Source of the DNA: Anomaloglossus baeobatrachus
Taxonomy: Eukaryota; Chordata; Amphibia; Anura; Aromobatidae
Length of the DNA stretch: 64,000 bases
Reading direction: 5' to 3'
NCBI RefSeq assembly: GCF_048569485.1
Contig: NC_134360.1
Coordinates: 205,183,792-205,247,791 of the forward strand
The position numbers and the translations under genes were made by a program. The notes under the pieces are model-generated. The model saw only the letters and a list, made by a program, of their open reading frames with translations, was not told where the DNA came from and did not search any database. Of this stretch, positions 12,140-24,394 are shown piece by piece. Each line of letters opens with the position of its first letter. Position 1 is the first letter of the stretch.

Positions 12140-12659
12140 GGGTGGTGGGGGCAGTGGCGGCGGGTGAAAGGTGATAATTTACCAATCGCTCTCGGCTTCC
12201 ACCCACAGATTCCGGAGTGAAGCTGAGGGGAGCGGTCTCTGGCCCCAGATCCACAGTGATTGGACAGATCGGTCACAAGGCCGGTCTCTCCAATCAGAGC
12301 TGGGGGCGGGTGAAACAGAGATCACCCAGCTCCAGCCAATGATCGGTGCTACAGCTGCACTGATCATGGCTGGATTTCAATGTTACAGCCATTTTCAATG
12401 GCTGGAACATTACAGTGGCTGTGATTGGCTGACGAACGCCGCACAGCCAATCACAGCCTCCGTAGGTCCGGGGAAGAGACACCACCCCTCCTGAGGTCCC
12501 CTCCTCCCCGAATCTTAAGGTATTTGCTATTTGCAATGCAATCGGCGATCGCAGCCACCGGGGCCATGATCTCGCCATGACGTACTGGGTATGTCATGGA
12601 TCCTTAAGTACCAGGGAGCCATGATGTACCCAGTACGTCATAGGTCGCTAAGGGGTTAA
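12140..12659 (+). mobile_element. 3' part of a TTAACCCC-ended DNA repeat
   Basis: The right end carries 'gtacccagtacgtcat' followed by 'ctaaggggttaa'. The same arrangement ends the elements at 26795 and 30122. The inner part has several short inverted 'gattggctg' motifs. The left half is missing or replaced by the minisatellite. Probably a non-autonomous DNA transposon; the superfamily was not determined. Confidence 0.55.
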
Positions 12660-12749
12660 TGTGCCGCCCTTCACATACACAAAAAATAAAAAAACACCAT
12701 TCTTCTCACCTGTCATGCGTTCCCTCTGCTCCTCACCTCTGCTTCTCGC

Positions 12750-12990
12750 TGTCTGCAGGCCGTGCCCCGGTGACTATCGCGGCCGGTGCGGGGGCCACAG
12801 CCCCTGGCAGCGATTTTATGTCAGATCAGATGGATGTTTTGCCGGCGCTGCGCGTGCACAGTCCTTGCCTCTGGGAACGCAGCGCCGGCAAAACACTCAT
12901 CTAACAAAGTACAGACAGTGGCTGCGGCCCCTGCATCGGCCGTGATAGTGACCAGGGGCACGAGCCTGGGGGCCGCAGGAAGCAGCCTGA
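12750..12990. repeat. GC-rich foldback (palindromic) sequence
   Basis: Arms at about 12753-12803 and 12910-12985 are imperfect inverted copies ('gtgactatcgcggccg' against 'cggccgtgatagtgac'). An inner pair reads 'tgttttgccggcgctgcg' against 'cgcagcgccggcaaaaca' (12835-12897). It resembles a MITE or foldback element and abuts the truncated end of the hAT relic. Confidence 0.7.
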
Positions 12991-13009
12991 CGGGCTGCGT
13001 GTTTGAGAC

Positions 13010-14001
13010 ACCTGATCTAAACGATCATGTTGCTGTTCATCTGAAGCAACTTCAGTTTGCTGCTCAGTTACAATACTGTGTTCCTCTATTTCAAACATTT
13101 CTGTGTCTGTGGACCCAGAATGTTCTTCTAGCTGCTGGTCACCATCATTACTCTCATTCATTAGCTTAATAGTACTTATATTTGAAGCATTGTCAGTTAC
13201 AACAGAAAGAACTTGCTCTTTTTTAAGTTCATAGTCTTGCAGAACCTTTTCCACCAAGACCTGGAGAAACTCACTGGTGTGATGAGCTTTGGTGTCTTTT
13301 ACTGCCAATGTCTTGGTAACTATTTCATTTTTGTCACAAACAAATCGGACATTGATGGCAAAATAGTTCACTCTGTGACGTGTGCAGGCATCCGTTTTAA
13401 GAAACCGTGTCCCTTGAGAGTTTTTTTTAAGTTCTCCCTTTTGTTTAAAAGCTTCTTCGATTACTAATTTTCTAATACTCTCTCTCTCCAGAGAAACACC
13501 AAGCTTGTGGGCCATTTCCCCATTCAGACACCTAAAAGCTGGTCGTGAAAATAATAAAATAGGCACACTATCCTTTACAACAAGCTCTATGATCTGTTTT
13601 TTAAATGTATCTACTGTCATTGTCACAGTAACTTTGTCACTGACAAAATATCTTGCAACTGATGGCTGCAAAGTTCTCTGCTCCTTTGTTTGGCTGGAAG
13701 AGCTGGGCACTGGTTCATTGGTTTGGATGCAGTCTTTCTCATCCACTGCTTTCAGTACTTCTGGATGAAAGCGCTGTAATTATCTCTTTAGATTAGAACC
13801 TCTGGTAGGAGCATTTTTATCTTTGCCTGAATATGCACTCATCTTGGCATCACAGCATTTGTTTTCGTCTGGATCATTTGTCATATACTGACAGACATAA
13901 TGTTTTCTATCTTGAGTGATGGTGAAATGTTCAAATACAGCTGATTTAATGTGATGCTTCTTTGAGATTCTCAGGTTTTTAATTCTGCATTCACAATCCA
14001 A
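13010..14001 (-). pseudogene. hAT-family transposase relic (BED finger and N-terminal part)
   Basis: On the minus strand from the ATG at 14001, the frame encodes a BED-type zinc finger. It shows Cys residues in 'YVCQYM' and 'NKCCDAKMSAYSG', then 'SNLKR', then 'LQRFHPEVLKAVDEKD'. One in-frame stop (13780-13782) falls where the finger's first His would be expected. Beyond it an open frame of about 245 codons continues with 'SVARYFVSDKVTVTMTVDTF' and 'LSVVTDNASN', the latter resembling the hAT catalytic Asp region. Similarity ends near 13010 at foldback sequence, so the C-terminal half with the dimerisation domain is missing. Such transposases cut and paste DNA with 8-bp target duplications. This copy cannot make a full enzyme. 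Terminal repeats were not located. Confidence 0.8.
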
Positions 14002-14246
14002 ATGACAATTGTTTTTCCTGAAAACAATTGTACAAAATTATTGCCAGGTTGTACAACTGATATAGTGGTCAGTAATACTGTTATTATTCCTCATGTACTC
14101 ACAGTTAACTGATGCAAAATTGTTGAAAGGATAATACTTCTTACAGTCTTCCTCTTCTGAGTAGCAGGCAGGGGGGTTGGGGCAGCATGAGGTTAACCAA
14201 GTATAAGATTAGATAAGGGCAGTGGAGAACAGTGACACACAAGAAG
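14002..14246. other. No gene seen; probable 5' flank of hAT relic
   Basis: This is AT-rich sequence upstream of the hAT frame, with no recognisable terminal repeat or gene. Confidence 0.4.
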
Positions 14247-14249
14247 TAA

Positions 14250-15023
14250 AGGCCCCGTCACACTAAGCAACATCGCTAGCAACATCGCTGCTAACGAACA
14301 ACTTTTGTGACGTTGCTAGCGATGTTGCTGTGTGTGACATCCAGCAACAACCTGGCCCCTGCTGTGAGGTCGTTGGTTGTTGCTGAATGTCCTGGGCCAT
14401 TTTTTAGTTGTTGCTGTCCCGCTGTGAAGCACAGATCGCTGTGTGTGACAGCGAGACAGCAACAACTAAATGTGCAGGCAGCAGGAGCCGGCTTCTGCGG
14501 AGGCTGGTAACCAATGTAAACATCGGGTAACCAAGAAGCCCTGTCCTTGGTTACCCGATATTTACCTTTGTTACCAGCCTCAGCCGCTCTCACTGTCAGT
14601 GCCGGCTCCTGCTCTGTGCACATGTAGCTGCAGGACACACCGGGTTAATTAACCCGATGTGTGCTGTAGCTAGGAAAGCAAGGAGCCAGCGCTAAGCAGT
14701 GTGCGCTGCTCCCTGCTCTGTGCACATGTAGCTGCAGCACACATCGGGTAATTAACCCGATGTGTGCTGTAACTAGTTGAGCAGGGAGCCAGCGCTCAGT
14801 GTGCGCTGCTCCCTGCTCTCTGCACGTGTGGCTGGTCACTGGTTGCTGGTGAGCTCACCAGCAACTCGTGTAGCGACGCTCCAGCGATCCCTGCCAGGTC
14901 AGGTTGCTGGTGGGATCGCTGGAGCGTCGCAGTGTGACATCTCACCAGCAACCTCCTAGCAACTTACCAGCGATCCCTATCGTTGTTGGGATCGCTGGTA
15001 AGTTGCTTAGTGTGACTGGATCT
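14250..15023. mobile_element. MITE, 'GGCCCCGTCACACTAAGCAA' family
   Basis: The left end reads 'ggccccgtcacactaagcaa' and the right end 'ttgcttagtgtgactggatc'. These are inverted partners and are flanked by TAA. The interior has nested palindromes: 'gttgctagcgatgttgctg', paired 'gcgctgctccctgctct' blocks and a 'ggttacccgatatttacc' hairpin. It is non-coding. The TAA flank and GGC-type ends suggest a PIF/Harbinger-like MITE (inference). Confidence 0.75.
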
Positions 15024-15026
15024 TAA

Positions 15027-15506
15027 GGCTGGGTTCACACATAGCGACAGCGACGTCGCTGTTACGTCACCATTTTCTGTGACGTAACAGCGACCTTGTA
15101 AGTCGCTGTTTAGCTGTCAAACACAGCGACGCAGCAGCGATCATAACATCGCTACATGTGCAGAGAGCAGGTAGCCGCGCACACTGCTTAGCGCCGGCTC
15201 CTTGCTCTCCTAGCTACAGTACACATTGGGTTAATTACCTGATGTGTACTGCAGCTACATGTGCACAGAGCAGGAGCCGGCGCTGGCAGCAAGGGCGGAG
15301 GCTGGTAACGAAGGTAAATATTGGGTAACCAGGGAAAGGGCTTCCATTGGTTATCCGATGTTTATCTTGGTTAGCGCTCTCACAGCAGGGGCCAGATCGC
15401 TGCTCAGTGTCACACACAGCGAGATCGCTAATGAGGTCACTGTTGCATCACCAAAACCGTGACGTAGCAGCGATTTTGGTAGCGATCTCTCTGTGTGAAG
15501 CACCCC
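15027..15506. mobile_element. MITE, 'GGCTGGGTTCACACATAGCGAC' type
   Basis: It begins 'ggctgggttcacacatagcg' directly after the TAA that ends the previous MITE. It ends 'ctctgtgtgaagcacccc' before another TAA. The interior contains 'gtgacgtaacagcgac' inverted pairs and the same GGTTACCCGATATTTACC-type hairpin as its neighbour. Confidence 0.7.
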
Positions 15507-15699
15507 TAAGAGATGTCTCTATCTCCAGCAGAACTGCTTATCTCACTGTTGTTCATAGTTTGATAGAACATATATATTTGAGTAACATTTATAAAATTCA
15601 TATGAAAGTTCAATTATGAAATATTAATACATTTTTTTTTTTAAAGCTGGAGTCGGACTCTGTACATTTCTTCCGACTCCAACCAAAACTAACAACGCC

Positions 15700-16129
15700 T
15701 CCACAGCACTGGACACGTCGCTCCTAATCATAATGTCGTTGGTGTTTCATGCCGCAGGTTGTTTGTCATTCCTGCAGCACCACACATCGCTGCGTGTGAC
15801 ACTGCAGGAACGACTAACATCATCCTACCTGCGTCCACCGGAAAGGAGGAAGGAAGGAGGTGGGCGGCATGTTCCGGCCGCTCATCTCCTCCCCTTTTTT
15901 TTTTCTATTGGGCGGCCGTTGAGTGATGTCGCTGTGACGCTGAACGCACCTCCCACTTGAGGGATTGTTTGGCGGGCACAGCGACGTCGTTGAACAGGTG
16001 TTTGCGTGTGACGCTGCCGTAGCGATATTGTTTGCCACAGCAGCGATTACCACATGTCGCACGAACGACGGGGGCGGGTGCTCTCGCATGCGACATAGTT
16101 AGCGATGTTGCAGCGTGTAAATCACCCTT
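15700..16129. mobile_element. MITE-like element
   Basis: A sequence of inverted 'gtcgtt'/'gcgacgt' motifs with a right end 'gcagcgtgtaaatcaccctt' next to TAA. The style matches the adjacent MITEs. The left end is not clear. Confidence 0.5.
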
Positions 16130-16339
16130 AAGACTGGGAAAATAAAATCTGATCTGTAAACTATGTGGACGGTGAAAGGCACTTCTCATTGTACGTTTTA
16201 TGTATTTTAGGGTACATTCACACATCCGTTCCTTCGATGTCATTGCGCTGCCCATTTTTAAAAATTGAGCATTTATCATTGAGGGAAAAAAAAAACTCCC
16301 AATGTGTTAATGTGTCCTTAGTGTGCTGTATGTGCTGTA

Positions 16340-16740
16340 TGAAGAGCAAATGTGTGGACACCTGCACATTGCACCTACAGGAGCTTTTTATAGCTAGGCA
16401 ATAATATAGAGCTTGGGCCCCACTTTGCAGATATAACGGCCTCTACTCTTCTGGGAAAACCTACACAATTTTGGAGGGTTTTGTGGGAATTTTTGTCCCT
16501 TCATCCAGGAGGGCATTTGAGTTTAGACATGCTCTGGATGGGGTTGAGGTCTGGGTTCTGTACAGCCGGTCATGTGTTTCCAAACACCCCCAACCGTGTC
16601 TATGGACCTTTTGCATGCAGCTCAGTCATCGGGAACAGAAAAGAGTCTTCCTTAAACTGTTCCCATGAATTTAGAAGCTACAATTGTCCCAAATGTCTTG
16701 TACTGAAGCATTAAGATTTCCCATTACTGGAAGTAATGAG
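16340..16740 (+). mobile_element. Fragment of a widespread vertebrate DNA transposon
   Basis: The text 'ttgcagatataacggcctctactcttctgggaaa', followed by 'gtgggaatttttgtcccttcatccagga', resembles the left part of a non-autonomous transposon I recall from fish and frogs. A different part of the same family occurs at 26850-27240. I am not certain of the superfamily. Decayed and non-coding. Confidence 0.45.
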
Positions 16741-16869
16741 CCGAGACCAACCCCTGAGAAACAAGCCCGTAGCGGCATTATCCCACCAAGCTATAGTGGG
16801 CACACTGTCGATCCAAACTCTTATCAAACCTATCGTAGGCACCAGATGGTTTTATTCTTCTTTAGAAAA

Positions 16870-18150
16870 TTCTAAACCTTTAATTCTTTAAAATACATAG
16901 CTTTCTATTTTCACCATTCTGGAGCACCTCAATATTTCACAGTGATACTGAGATTTTTTGTGACACCTTGTACTTCATGTTAGTGGTAAATTTTGGTTAA
17001 TATAATTGCATATTGCATCTTTACAACATCACATTCTTTCACGTTCCCCAACAAAGTTGGTTGACCTCGAAAGATGAATGCAAGAGAGGACAGAATAATG
17101 TGGAGACTCTCCATGGGTAATTGTTTCAACACTGCAGCTGGAATTGCTCGGCAGTTCAGCACTGAACAGAAAAAGGAGCTGTCTCGTTATACAGAGTCAC
17201 AACGTTCAAGAGTATTTGGACTGAAAGCCCACTCTGCAGTGACCAAACCTCTCAGCAGAACAAATCAAAAGGCTAGACTCCCCTTTAGTGAGTAACGCAT
17301 TGTGTGCACAGAGGAGAAGTGATCCACAGTTCATTTTAGTGATGAAAGCAAGTTTAATTTATTTGGGTCTGATGGGAAATATTGTCGACAAACTGGGGAA
17401 AGACTGGACCCAAAATGTGCTAAGTCAGTGAAAGTTGTTGGAGGAAGTGTCATGGTTTGGGGAATGTTTTCTGCAGCAGGAGTGAGACTTCATACAGCTA
17501 CATGGGAGAGGGAATGAAAGTGTGTATCAGAACCGTCTTCAACAACACGTGGCTCCTTACTTTCTTTCATCACTCAATCAGCCAGCAATTTTCATACAGG
17601 ACAATGCTCCCTGTCACACAGCAAAATGGGTAAAGCAGTTCCTTGAAACAGAAAACATTGATATAATGAAATGGCTGCAGCCTAGAGTCCTGATCTAAAC
17701 CCAATAGAAAACCTCTGGAAAATAATTAGTGACAAAGTTATGGCCAAGAAACCCACAACAGTCAAAGAACTGTGGAAGAGACTGGAAGAAGAGTGGACCA
17801 AAATCTCACCAGAGCAGTGTGAGAGCCTAGTAATGTCCTGTGGCTGCAGATGTGCTGAAGTCATTCACAGTGACAGCCGGTACACGTCCTACTGATTGGT
17901 GGCTGTTGTTACCTTCAGAAAATTTGCTTATAATCTTTTCCTGTGCTACAGTCATTGCTGTTCTCTAATTATGATCATCGTGTTTGGGCAAAATAAAGGT
18001 TTTATGTTGATAAACTTTGGATCTTTTGTAAAACCCTGTTCTAGTGGCATGGTGCACCCCTTACAAAAAAAACCTTCAAATGTTGCTCAATGTAGATTAC
18101 AGTATTTCTGAAAAAAGCAAGTGATCATACATTGTTCTCTAATTTTGATC
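16870..18150 (+). pseudogene. Decayed Tc1/mariner transposon
   Basis: The remnants of a DD34E transposase are spread over several frames. They are an N-terminal helix-turn-helix region near 17074-17290, 'HFSDESKFNLFG' near 17340-17380, 'FIQDNAPCHTA' near 17590-17625, and '[11 protein letters not shown]' near 17685-17720. The frame changes at least three times, so no enzyme can be made. Terminal repeats are not well preserved; a candidate right end lies near 'tctctaattttgatcttcag' at 18137. It is much older than the Tc1 copy at 35281. Confidence 0.8.
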
Positions 18151-20299
18151 TTCAGTGTAAATATCCAAAAAGGACACCATTTTTATAACTGCACCGCTCA
18201 AAGTGCTCAATCACATTCAAAAGGTTTAACCCTTCAAGTGTTTCACCGGAACTAAGGCAATGTAGAAGGAAAAAAAATGAAGATTTTACTTTTTTCCACA
18301 AAAATATTTTTTGGCCCAAATTTTTCATTTTCACAAAGGTGATGAGAAAATTGATCATACAATTTGTTTTAAAATTTCTCCTGAGTACGCTGATACCTCA
18401 TATGTGGTGGAAAACTACTGTTTGGATGTTCGGAAGGGAAGGAGCGCCATTTGAATTTTGGAGCCCAACATTGGCTGGAATAGACAGTGGACGCCATGTC
18501 ACGTTTACAGAGCCCCTGATATGCTTTAATAGTAGAAACACCCCACTTATCGCCCCATTTGGAAATGACCCTTCGATGAATTTATTTAGATGTTTGGTGA
18601 GCAACTTGAACCCATAGGTGCTTCACAACACATTAACATTGAGCTAGAGCTGTGAAAATGGAAAAAAAAATACATTTCTCCCACTAAAATATCTTTTTTT
18701 TTATTTTCACAAGGGTAACTGGAGAAAGGGGGACAAAATTTGTTGTGCTATTTTTCCTGAGTTCACGGATACCCCATGTGTGGTGGAAAACTGTTGTTTT
18801 GTGCATAGCAGGGTTCAGAAGGGAAGCAGCACCATATTGGAGTTCAGATTGTTTGTAGGTGCAATGTCACATTGGCAGAACTCCTGAGGTGCTAGAACAG
18901 CAGAAATCACCCACAAGTGACCCCATTTACCCCATTTTCCATTTTAGAAACGGCAATCCTCAATGAATTTATCTAGGGGTGTAATGAGCATATTGACACC
19001 ACAAGTGTGACATGGACTTTTAAACTATTCTGTGGTGAAAAACTATTAATTGCATTTTTTATAATGAAAAAAACTGTTTCTTCATCGTTCCTATGGGAGA
19101 CCCAGACCATGGGTGTATAGCTTCTGCCTCCGGAGGACACACAAAGTACTACACTAAAAAGTGTAGCCCCTCCCTCCGAGCATATACACCCCCTGGATAT
19201 CCAAATAAAGCCAGTTCAATGCTTTGTGTTCAGGAGGCACATATGCATTCTCATCTGATTTTGATTTTTGGAAAGAGTTTGAAGAAAAGCGGGTCCAAGC
19301 CTGGACTCCCGGCATGTCCCTTCTCACCCCACTGTGTCGGCGGTGTTGTTAAGGTTGATTTCAGGGCTGGAGCCTTACATGCCGCGCTCCTTCACCATCC
19401 CTCGGGCTCTGGCTTGAAGTGGGAGCCAGCACGGTTCTCCCTGCCTTGCAGGAGACCGGTCTCCATCCGCAGCCCTTTCAGGATCCTTCCGGACGGAGCA
19501 CTCATCCCTCAGGGACCTGGCCCTGCGTCTCACAAGCTAAGTATTTGAGACGTTATTATCGGGGGTCCCTTGTACTTTATTGGTGGGGAGAGTGTGCTGT
19601 GTATCTATTGTGACATTTCCGGCCGGTTCTCTGGTGTTCACCTGAGAACCGCGCCGATGGTGCCTGCTTGCCGGCCGCATCGTTAAATTTAGGCCCCGGC
19701 TTCGCCTGAGGCCTAGTTTCGTTTTCACTGCCCCTGCATGCCAATCATGCAGAGGGACAGTGCGGCTCCGCCCAGCGGCCGTTCGGCACAGGGGAGGGTT
19801 ATTCCTCTCTGAGGTAATATTCCCTCCCCTGTATATCTCCTTGGCCCTCCGGATCCCGCTCTTAGAGTAGGCCCCGCCCCCTCTCCTCGCTCCGGCGCCA
19901 TTTTATCAGCGTTCTTATGCATGTCTGCATAAACCACATTGTGACAGCGATTGGCGCTGGCCATCTCCCTGGGGGTCCGGGCTGTTGGATCTGGAGGGCA
20001 CAGAGATGTCCCAATGTCTAACGGTCAGGCAAGCCACAACCTCCGGTTGTGGAGCTGCTTATATACTCTGCGTATATACTCTGCTGGGGGTCATTCTGGC
20101 TCAGAGCCCCCACTTCAGCAGCATGTCTCACACGAGGAGCAAGGCTGCAAGGCTGTACTTAATATGCACTGCATGTAGGGTCGTACTGCCTGTACTGAGC
20201 ACATAACCACATTGTGATGCCTGCTCTAACATGGTGGTGCCTCAGCCTGGAGGCTCATCCCCAGTGGTCCCTCCAGCTGCTCCGGCTCCGGTGGCTGAA

Positions 20300-21640
20300 C
20301 CCCCGGCTTGGGTAGAATCCCTCTCTCCAGGGGACAGATGTCCCGGACACTGCTGAGCATGCATCAGCCCCCTTCTCAGGGCGCTTCTGCTGCTACGGCT
20401 CGCTCAGCAAAGCTCACAGAGGATTCTTCATCTGGCTCAGACCCCGTCCTCCTAAAATGGAGACGCAGGGTCCCCCCTTCCTTCCTCGTCCCACGTCTCT
20501 GATTCACGAGCTGACTCGCAGGACAAGGAGGATGCCTTTACTGGGAGCTCGGACGCTTCCTCCATGTACCCCATTGATCTGTCCGAAAGTGACGCAGATG
20601 CTAGTGATTTGATTGCGTCCATTAATTTTGTACTGGACCTCAATCCGCCTGTATCAGGGGAGCTCCCCTCTCTGGCAGAAAAGCATCAGTATACCTTGCC
20701 TAAGAGAACAAGGAGTGTGTTCCTTAACCACTCCAGTTTTCAGGCCACTGTGACCAAGCCCAGAGCCTGTCCTGACAGACGCTTCCCAAAGCGTGGTTCT
20801 GATGACCGTTTTCCGTTTCCACCAGAGGTGGTCAAGGAGTAGGCTCATTCACCAAAGGAAACCCTCCGGTGTCTAGACTCTCAGCCCGGAAAGTTGTATC
20901 AGTGGCTGATGGCAACTCTCTTAAGGATCCCACTGACCGCCATCTGTATATGAGGCGGCAGGGGCCTCGTTCTCCCCATCTTTTGCAGCAGTGTGGGTTT
21001 TCAAAGCCATCTCTGCTTCTCTAGAGGAGATGCATTCCCTCACCAGGGACTCTATGCCCGAGATGGTTGCCTTAACTTCCAGGCTTCAGCCTTTTCATCC
21101 TATACCATGTCTGCCATGCTGGAGGCTCCGCACTGCGGTGGCTTCGGCCAATTCTCTCTCTATCCACAGGATCTTGTGGCTTCGAGAGTGGAAGGCAGAT
21201 GCTTCTTCAAAGAAGTACCTTGCTGGGCTCCCATTTGCTGGGCCCAGGCTGTTCGGTGAACAACTGGATGAAATTATTCAGGAGGCTACTGGCGGGAAGA
21301 GTACTTCCATGCCACAAACCAAATCCAGGAACGAGGGCAGGAACCAGTCGAGGTTTCGTTCCTTTCAATCCTCCAACTGGTCGTTCTCTAAGCCCTCGGC
21401 CTCGTCCACTAACTCAGCCAAGGACCAAAAACCAACTGGCGCACGAAGCCGCGTCCTCAGAAGACCGCAGGAGCTGCTGCCACTAAGGCAGCCTCCTCTT
21501 GACTATCTGGCCGCGCCAGCAACGTCCTTGGTCGGTGGCAGGCTCTCCCGCTTGGCGACATGTGGTTTCAACACGTCTCCGATCAGTGGGTGCGGGATAG
21601 CATCTCCCACGGCTACAGGATAGAATTCTATCCAGCCCGC
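20300..21640 (+). pseudogene. DIRS C gag-like region (fossil)
   Basis: Several open stretches, the longest from 20991 to 21623, encode a Ser/Pro/Gln-rich protein of the kind found upstream of RT in DIRS elements. No zinc knuckle is seen. A similar 'LREWKA' segment is present in A near 2455, supporting a shared gag-like region. Confidence 0.55.
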
Positions 21641-21659
21641 CAAACAGATTTTTTTCTGT

Positions 21660-22960
21660 CAACTCCCCCCTGCTTCAAGGCCGCCGCCTTCTCTCAGGCC
21701 GTGGCATCCTTGCAGGCCAACGGAGTAATTGTACCGGTTCCCGCCTGGGAACGGTTCAGAGGTTTCTACTCAAATCTCTTCCTAGTCCCCTAAAGGGACG
21801 GTTCCTTCCGGCCCATCCTGGATCTCAGGCTTCTCAACAAGCATGTTCAGGTGCGGCATTTTCGCATGGAGTCTCTGCGCTCAGTCATTGCCTCAATGAC
21901 CCAAGGAGATTCCTTGCATCCTCGACATCAGAGATGTCTATCTGCATGTGCCAATTGCCGTTTCACACCAGCGTTGGCTACGTTTTGCAATCAGAGAGGA
22001 ACATTTCCGATTCGTGGCTCTTCCCTTCGGGTTAGCCACGGCCCCTCGAGTATTCATCAGGGTCATGGCAGCTGTGGTTGCGGTTCTGCACCTCCAAGGG
22101 TTGGCATCCCTTTTCCTGGACGGCCTTCTAGTCAAGGCTTCATCCTGTGCAGACCGTCAGCGGAGTGCTTCACTCACTCTCGCCACTCTAGTCCAATTCG
22201 GGTGGCTTGTCTTTTTCCCAAGTCCACTCTGACTCCGACCTAGGGATGCAATTCGAGACTCTGCCGGCACTTGTGAAGCTGCCCTTAGTCAAACAGCAGT
22301 CCCTTCACTAGCGGTGCGCTCCTTGCTGAGGCCCCGCCGTCATTCCATCAGGCACCTAATGCAGGTGCTGGGTCAGATAGCGGCGTCAATGGAAGCGGTT
22401 CCCTTGCCCAGTTCCATCTGCGTCCTCTGCAGCTGGACATTCTCCGCTGTTGGGACAAGCGGACTTCCTCCTTGCACAGGTTAGTGGCTCTGTCGCCACA
22501 GACCAGGGGCTCCCTTCAGTGGTGGCTTCGGCCCCTCTCTCTTCAGGGACGCTCCTTCCTGGCCCCGTCCTGGGTGATCCTCACCACGGATGCCAGTCTA
22601 TCCGGCTGGGGAGCAGTATATCTCCTCCACAGAGCGCAGGGCACTTGGACTCCGTCCGAATCAGCCCTCTCGATCAATGTGCTGGAAAACAGAGCTGTGC
22701 GTCTAGCTCTCTTGGCCTTTCACCAAGTTCGCGGGCAAGCACATTCCAGTCCAGTCAGACAACGCCACAGCGGTTGCCTACATCAACCACCAGGGCGTGA
22801 CACTCAGCCGCCTGGCAACGTTGGAGGTTCAACGTATCCTTCAGTGGACGGAGGATTCCAGGTCACCACATCCGCAATCCACAACCCAGGCGTGGAAAAC
22901 TGGGAGGCAGATTATCTCAGCCGTCAAACCGTGGACAGCGGCGAGTGGGTTCTGCATCCG
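21660..22960 (+). pseudogene. DIRS C reverse transcriptase and RNase H (fossil)
   Basis: The RT shows the clade block 'FGLATAPRVF' near 22030. RNase H shows 'TTDASLSGWGAVY' near 22585-22623 and 'AYINHQG' near 22780. Together with the recombinase downstream this fixes the DIRS assignment. The region is distributed over several frames. Confidence 0.8.
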
Positions 22961-23299
22961 GCAGTGTTTCGGTCAATCTGCCGCACTTGGGGCACTCCGG
23001 AAGTGGATCTTTGCTCCCACGATCCTCAGGCCTTTGCAGCAGACGCGCTGGTTCAAGATTGGTCCCAGTTTCGCCTGTCTTACGTGTTTCCCCCTCTAGC
23101 TCTTGCCCAAAGTCCTGCGCAAGATCAGAATGGAGGGCCGTCGGGTCACTCATTGCTCCAGACTGGCCCTGGCGAGCTTGGTACCCTGACCTGCTCCATC
23201 TGTCCGTTGAGGTGCTGTGGCATCTCCCGGACCGTCCAGACCTTCTCTCACAAGGTCCGTCTTTCCGCCAGAATTCTGCAGCTCTCAGATTGACGGCGT

Positions 23300-24330
23300 G
23301 GCTCTTGAGTCCTGGATCTTAACGACTTCTGGTATCCCTCCTGAAGTCATCTCCACTATGACTCGGGCTCGGAAGTATTCCTTGGCCAAAATCTATCACA
23401 GGACCTGGAGAATTTTCCTGTCCTGGTGTCACCCTTCTGGCCATGCTTCTTGGCCTTCTTCCTTGCTGACCCTCCTGTCCCTTCTACAGTCCGGTCTGCA
23501 GCTAGGACTATCCCTCAAGGGACAGGTCTCGGCTCGGCCAGTGTTGTTCCAGCGGCGTATCGCCCGGCTGGCTCAGGTGCGCTCCTTCATACAGGGCGCA
23601 TCTCACATCATTCCGCCTTACCGGCGGCCTTTGGATCCCTGGGACCTTAATCTGGTCCTCACGGCTTCCAGAAACCCCCCTTTGAGCCTCTTAGGGAGGT
23701 TTCTTTGCCTCGTCTTTCACAGAAAGTGGTCTTTCTAGTGACCATAACTTCCCTCGGGAGAGTCTCTGATTTGGCTGCACTCTCTTCGGAGTCACCTTTT
23801 TTGGTTTTTCATCAAAACAAGGTGGTTTTCCGTCCGACTCCGGACTTCCTCCCTAAGGTGGTTTCTCCTTCCACCTTAACCAGGACATTTCCCTGCCTTC
23901 CTTTTGTCCGGATCCTGTTCATCGCTTTGAAAAAGCGTTGCATACTCTGGATCTGGTGCGGGCGCTCCGGATCTATGTGTCTCGCACCGCTGTTCTTAGG
24001 CGGTGCACCTCTCTTTTTGTGCTGACCACAGGTCGGCGTAAGGGCCTCTCGGCTTCTAAGCCGACCCTAGCTCGTTGGATTGGGTCGGCCATTTCCGATG
24101 CCTACCAGTATACTCGAGTGCCTCCCCCGCCGGGGATCAAGGCACACTCGACCAGAGCTGTCGGTGCCTCTTCGGTTTCAGGCACCAGGCTACGGCTCAG
24201 CAGGTCTGTCAGACTGCCACTTGGACTAGTCTGCATGCTTTTTCGAAGCACTACCAAGTGCATGCTCATGCTTCGGCAGATGCGAGCTTGGGCAGACGCA
24301 TCCTTCAGGCGGCTGTCGCCCATTTGTGAA
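23300..24330 (+). pseudogene. DIRS C tyrosine recombinase (fossil)
   Basis: The translation contains a phage-integrase-like C-terminal half, with 'KAHSTRAVG' near 24140-24165 carrying a His-x-x-Arg box and 'FSKHYQVHAHASADASLGRR' downstream. In DIRS elements this enzyme replaces the DDE integrase of LTR elements. Confidence 0.75.
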
Positions 24331-24394
24331 GTTAGGTTCTGCCTACTTCTCAGTTTTCTGTTTATTCCCACCCATGGACTGCTTTGAGACGTCC

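Noticed and set aside
11034-12220. Long open frames of 143-284 codons on both strands
   Set aside because: They are produced by the 30-bp period of the minisatellite. There is no start context, domain or codon bias independent of the repeat.
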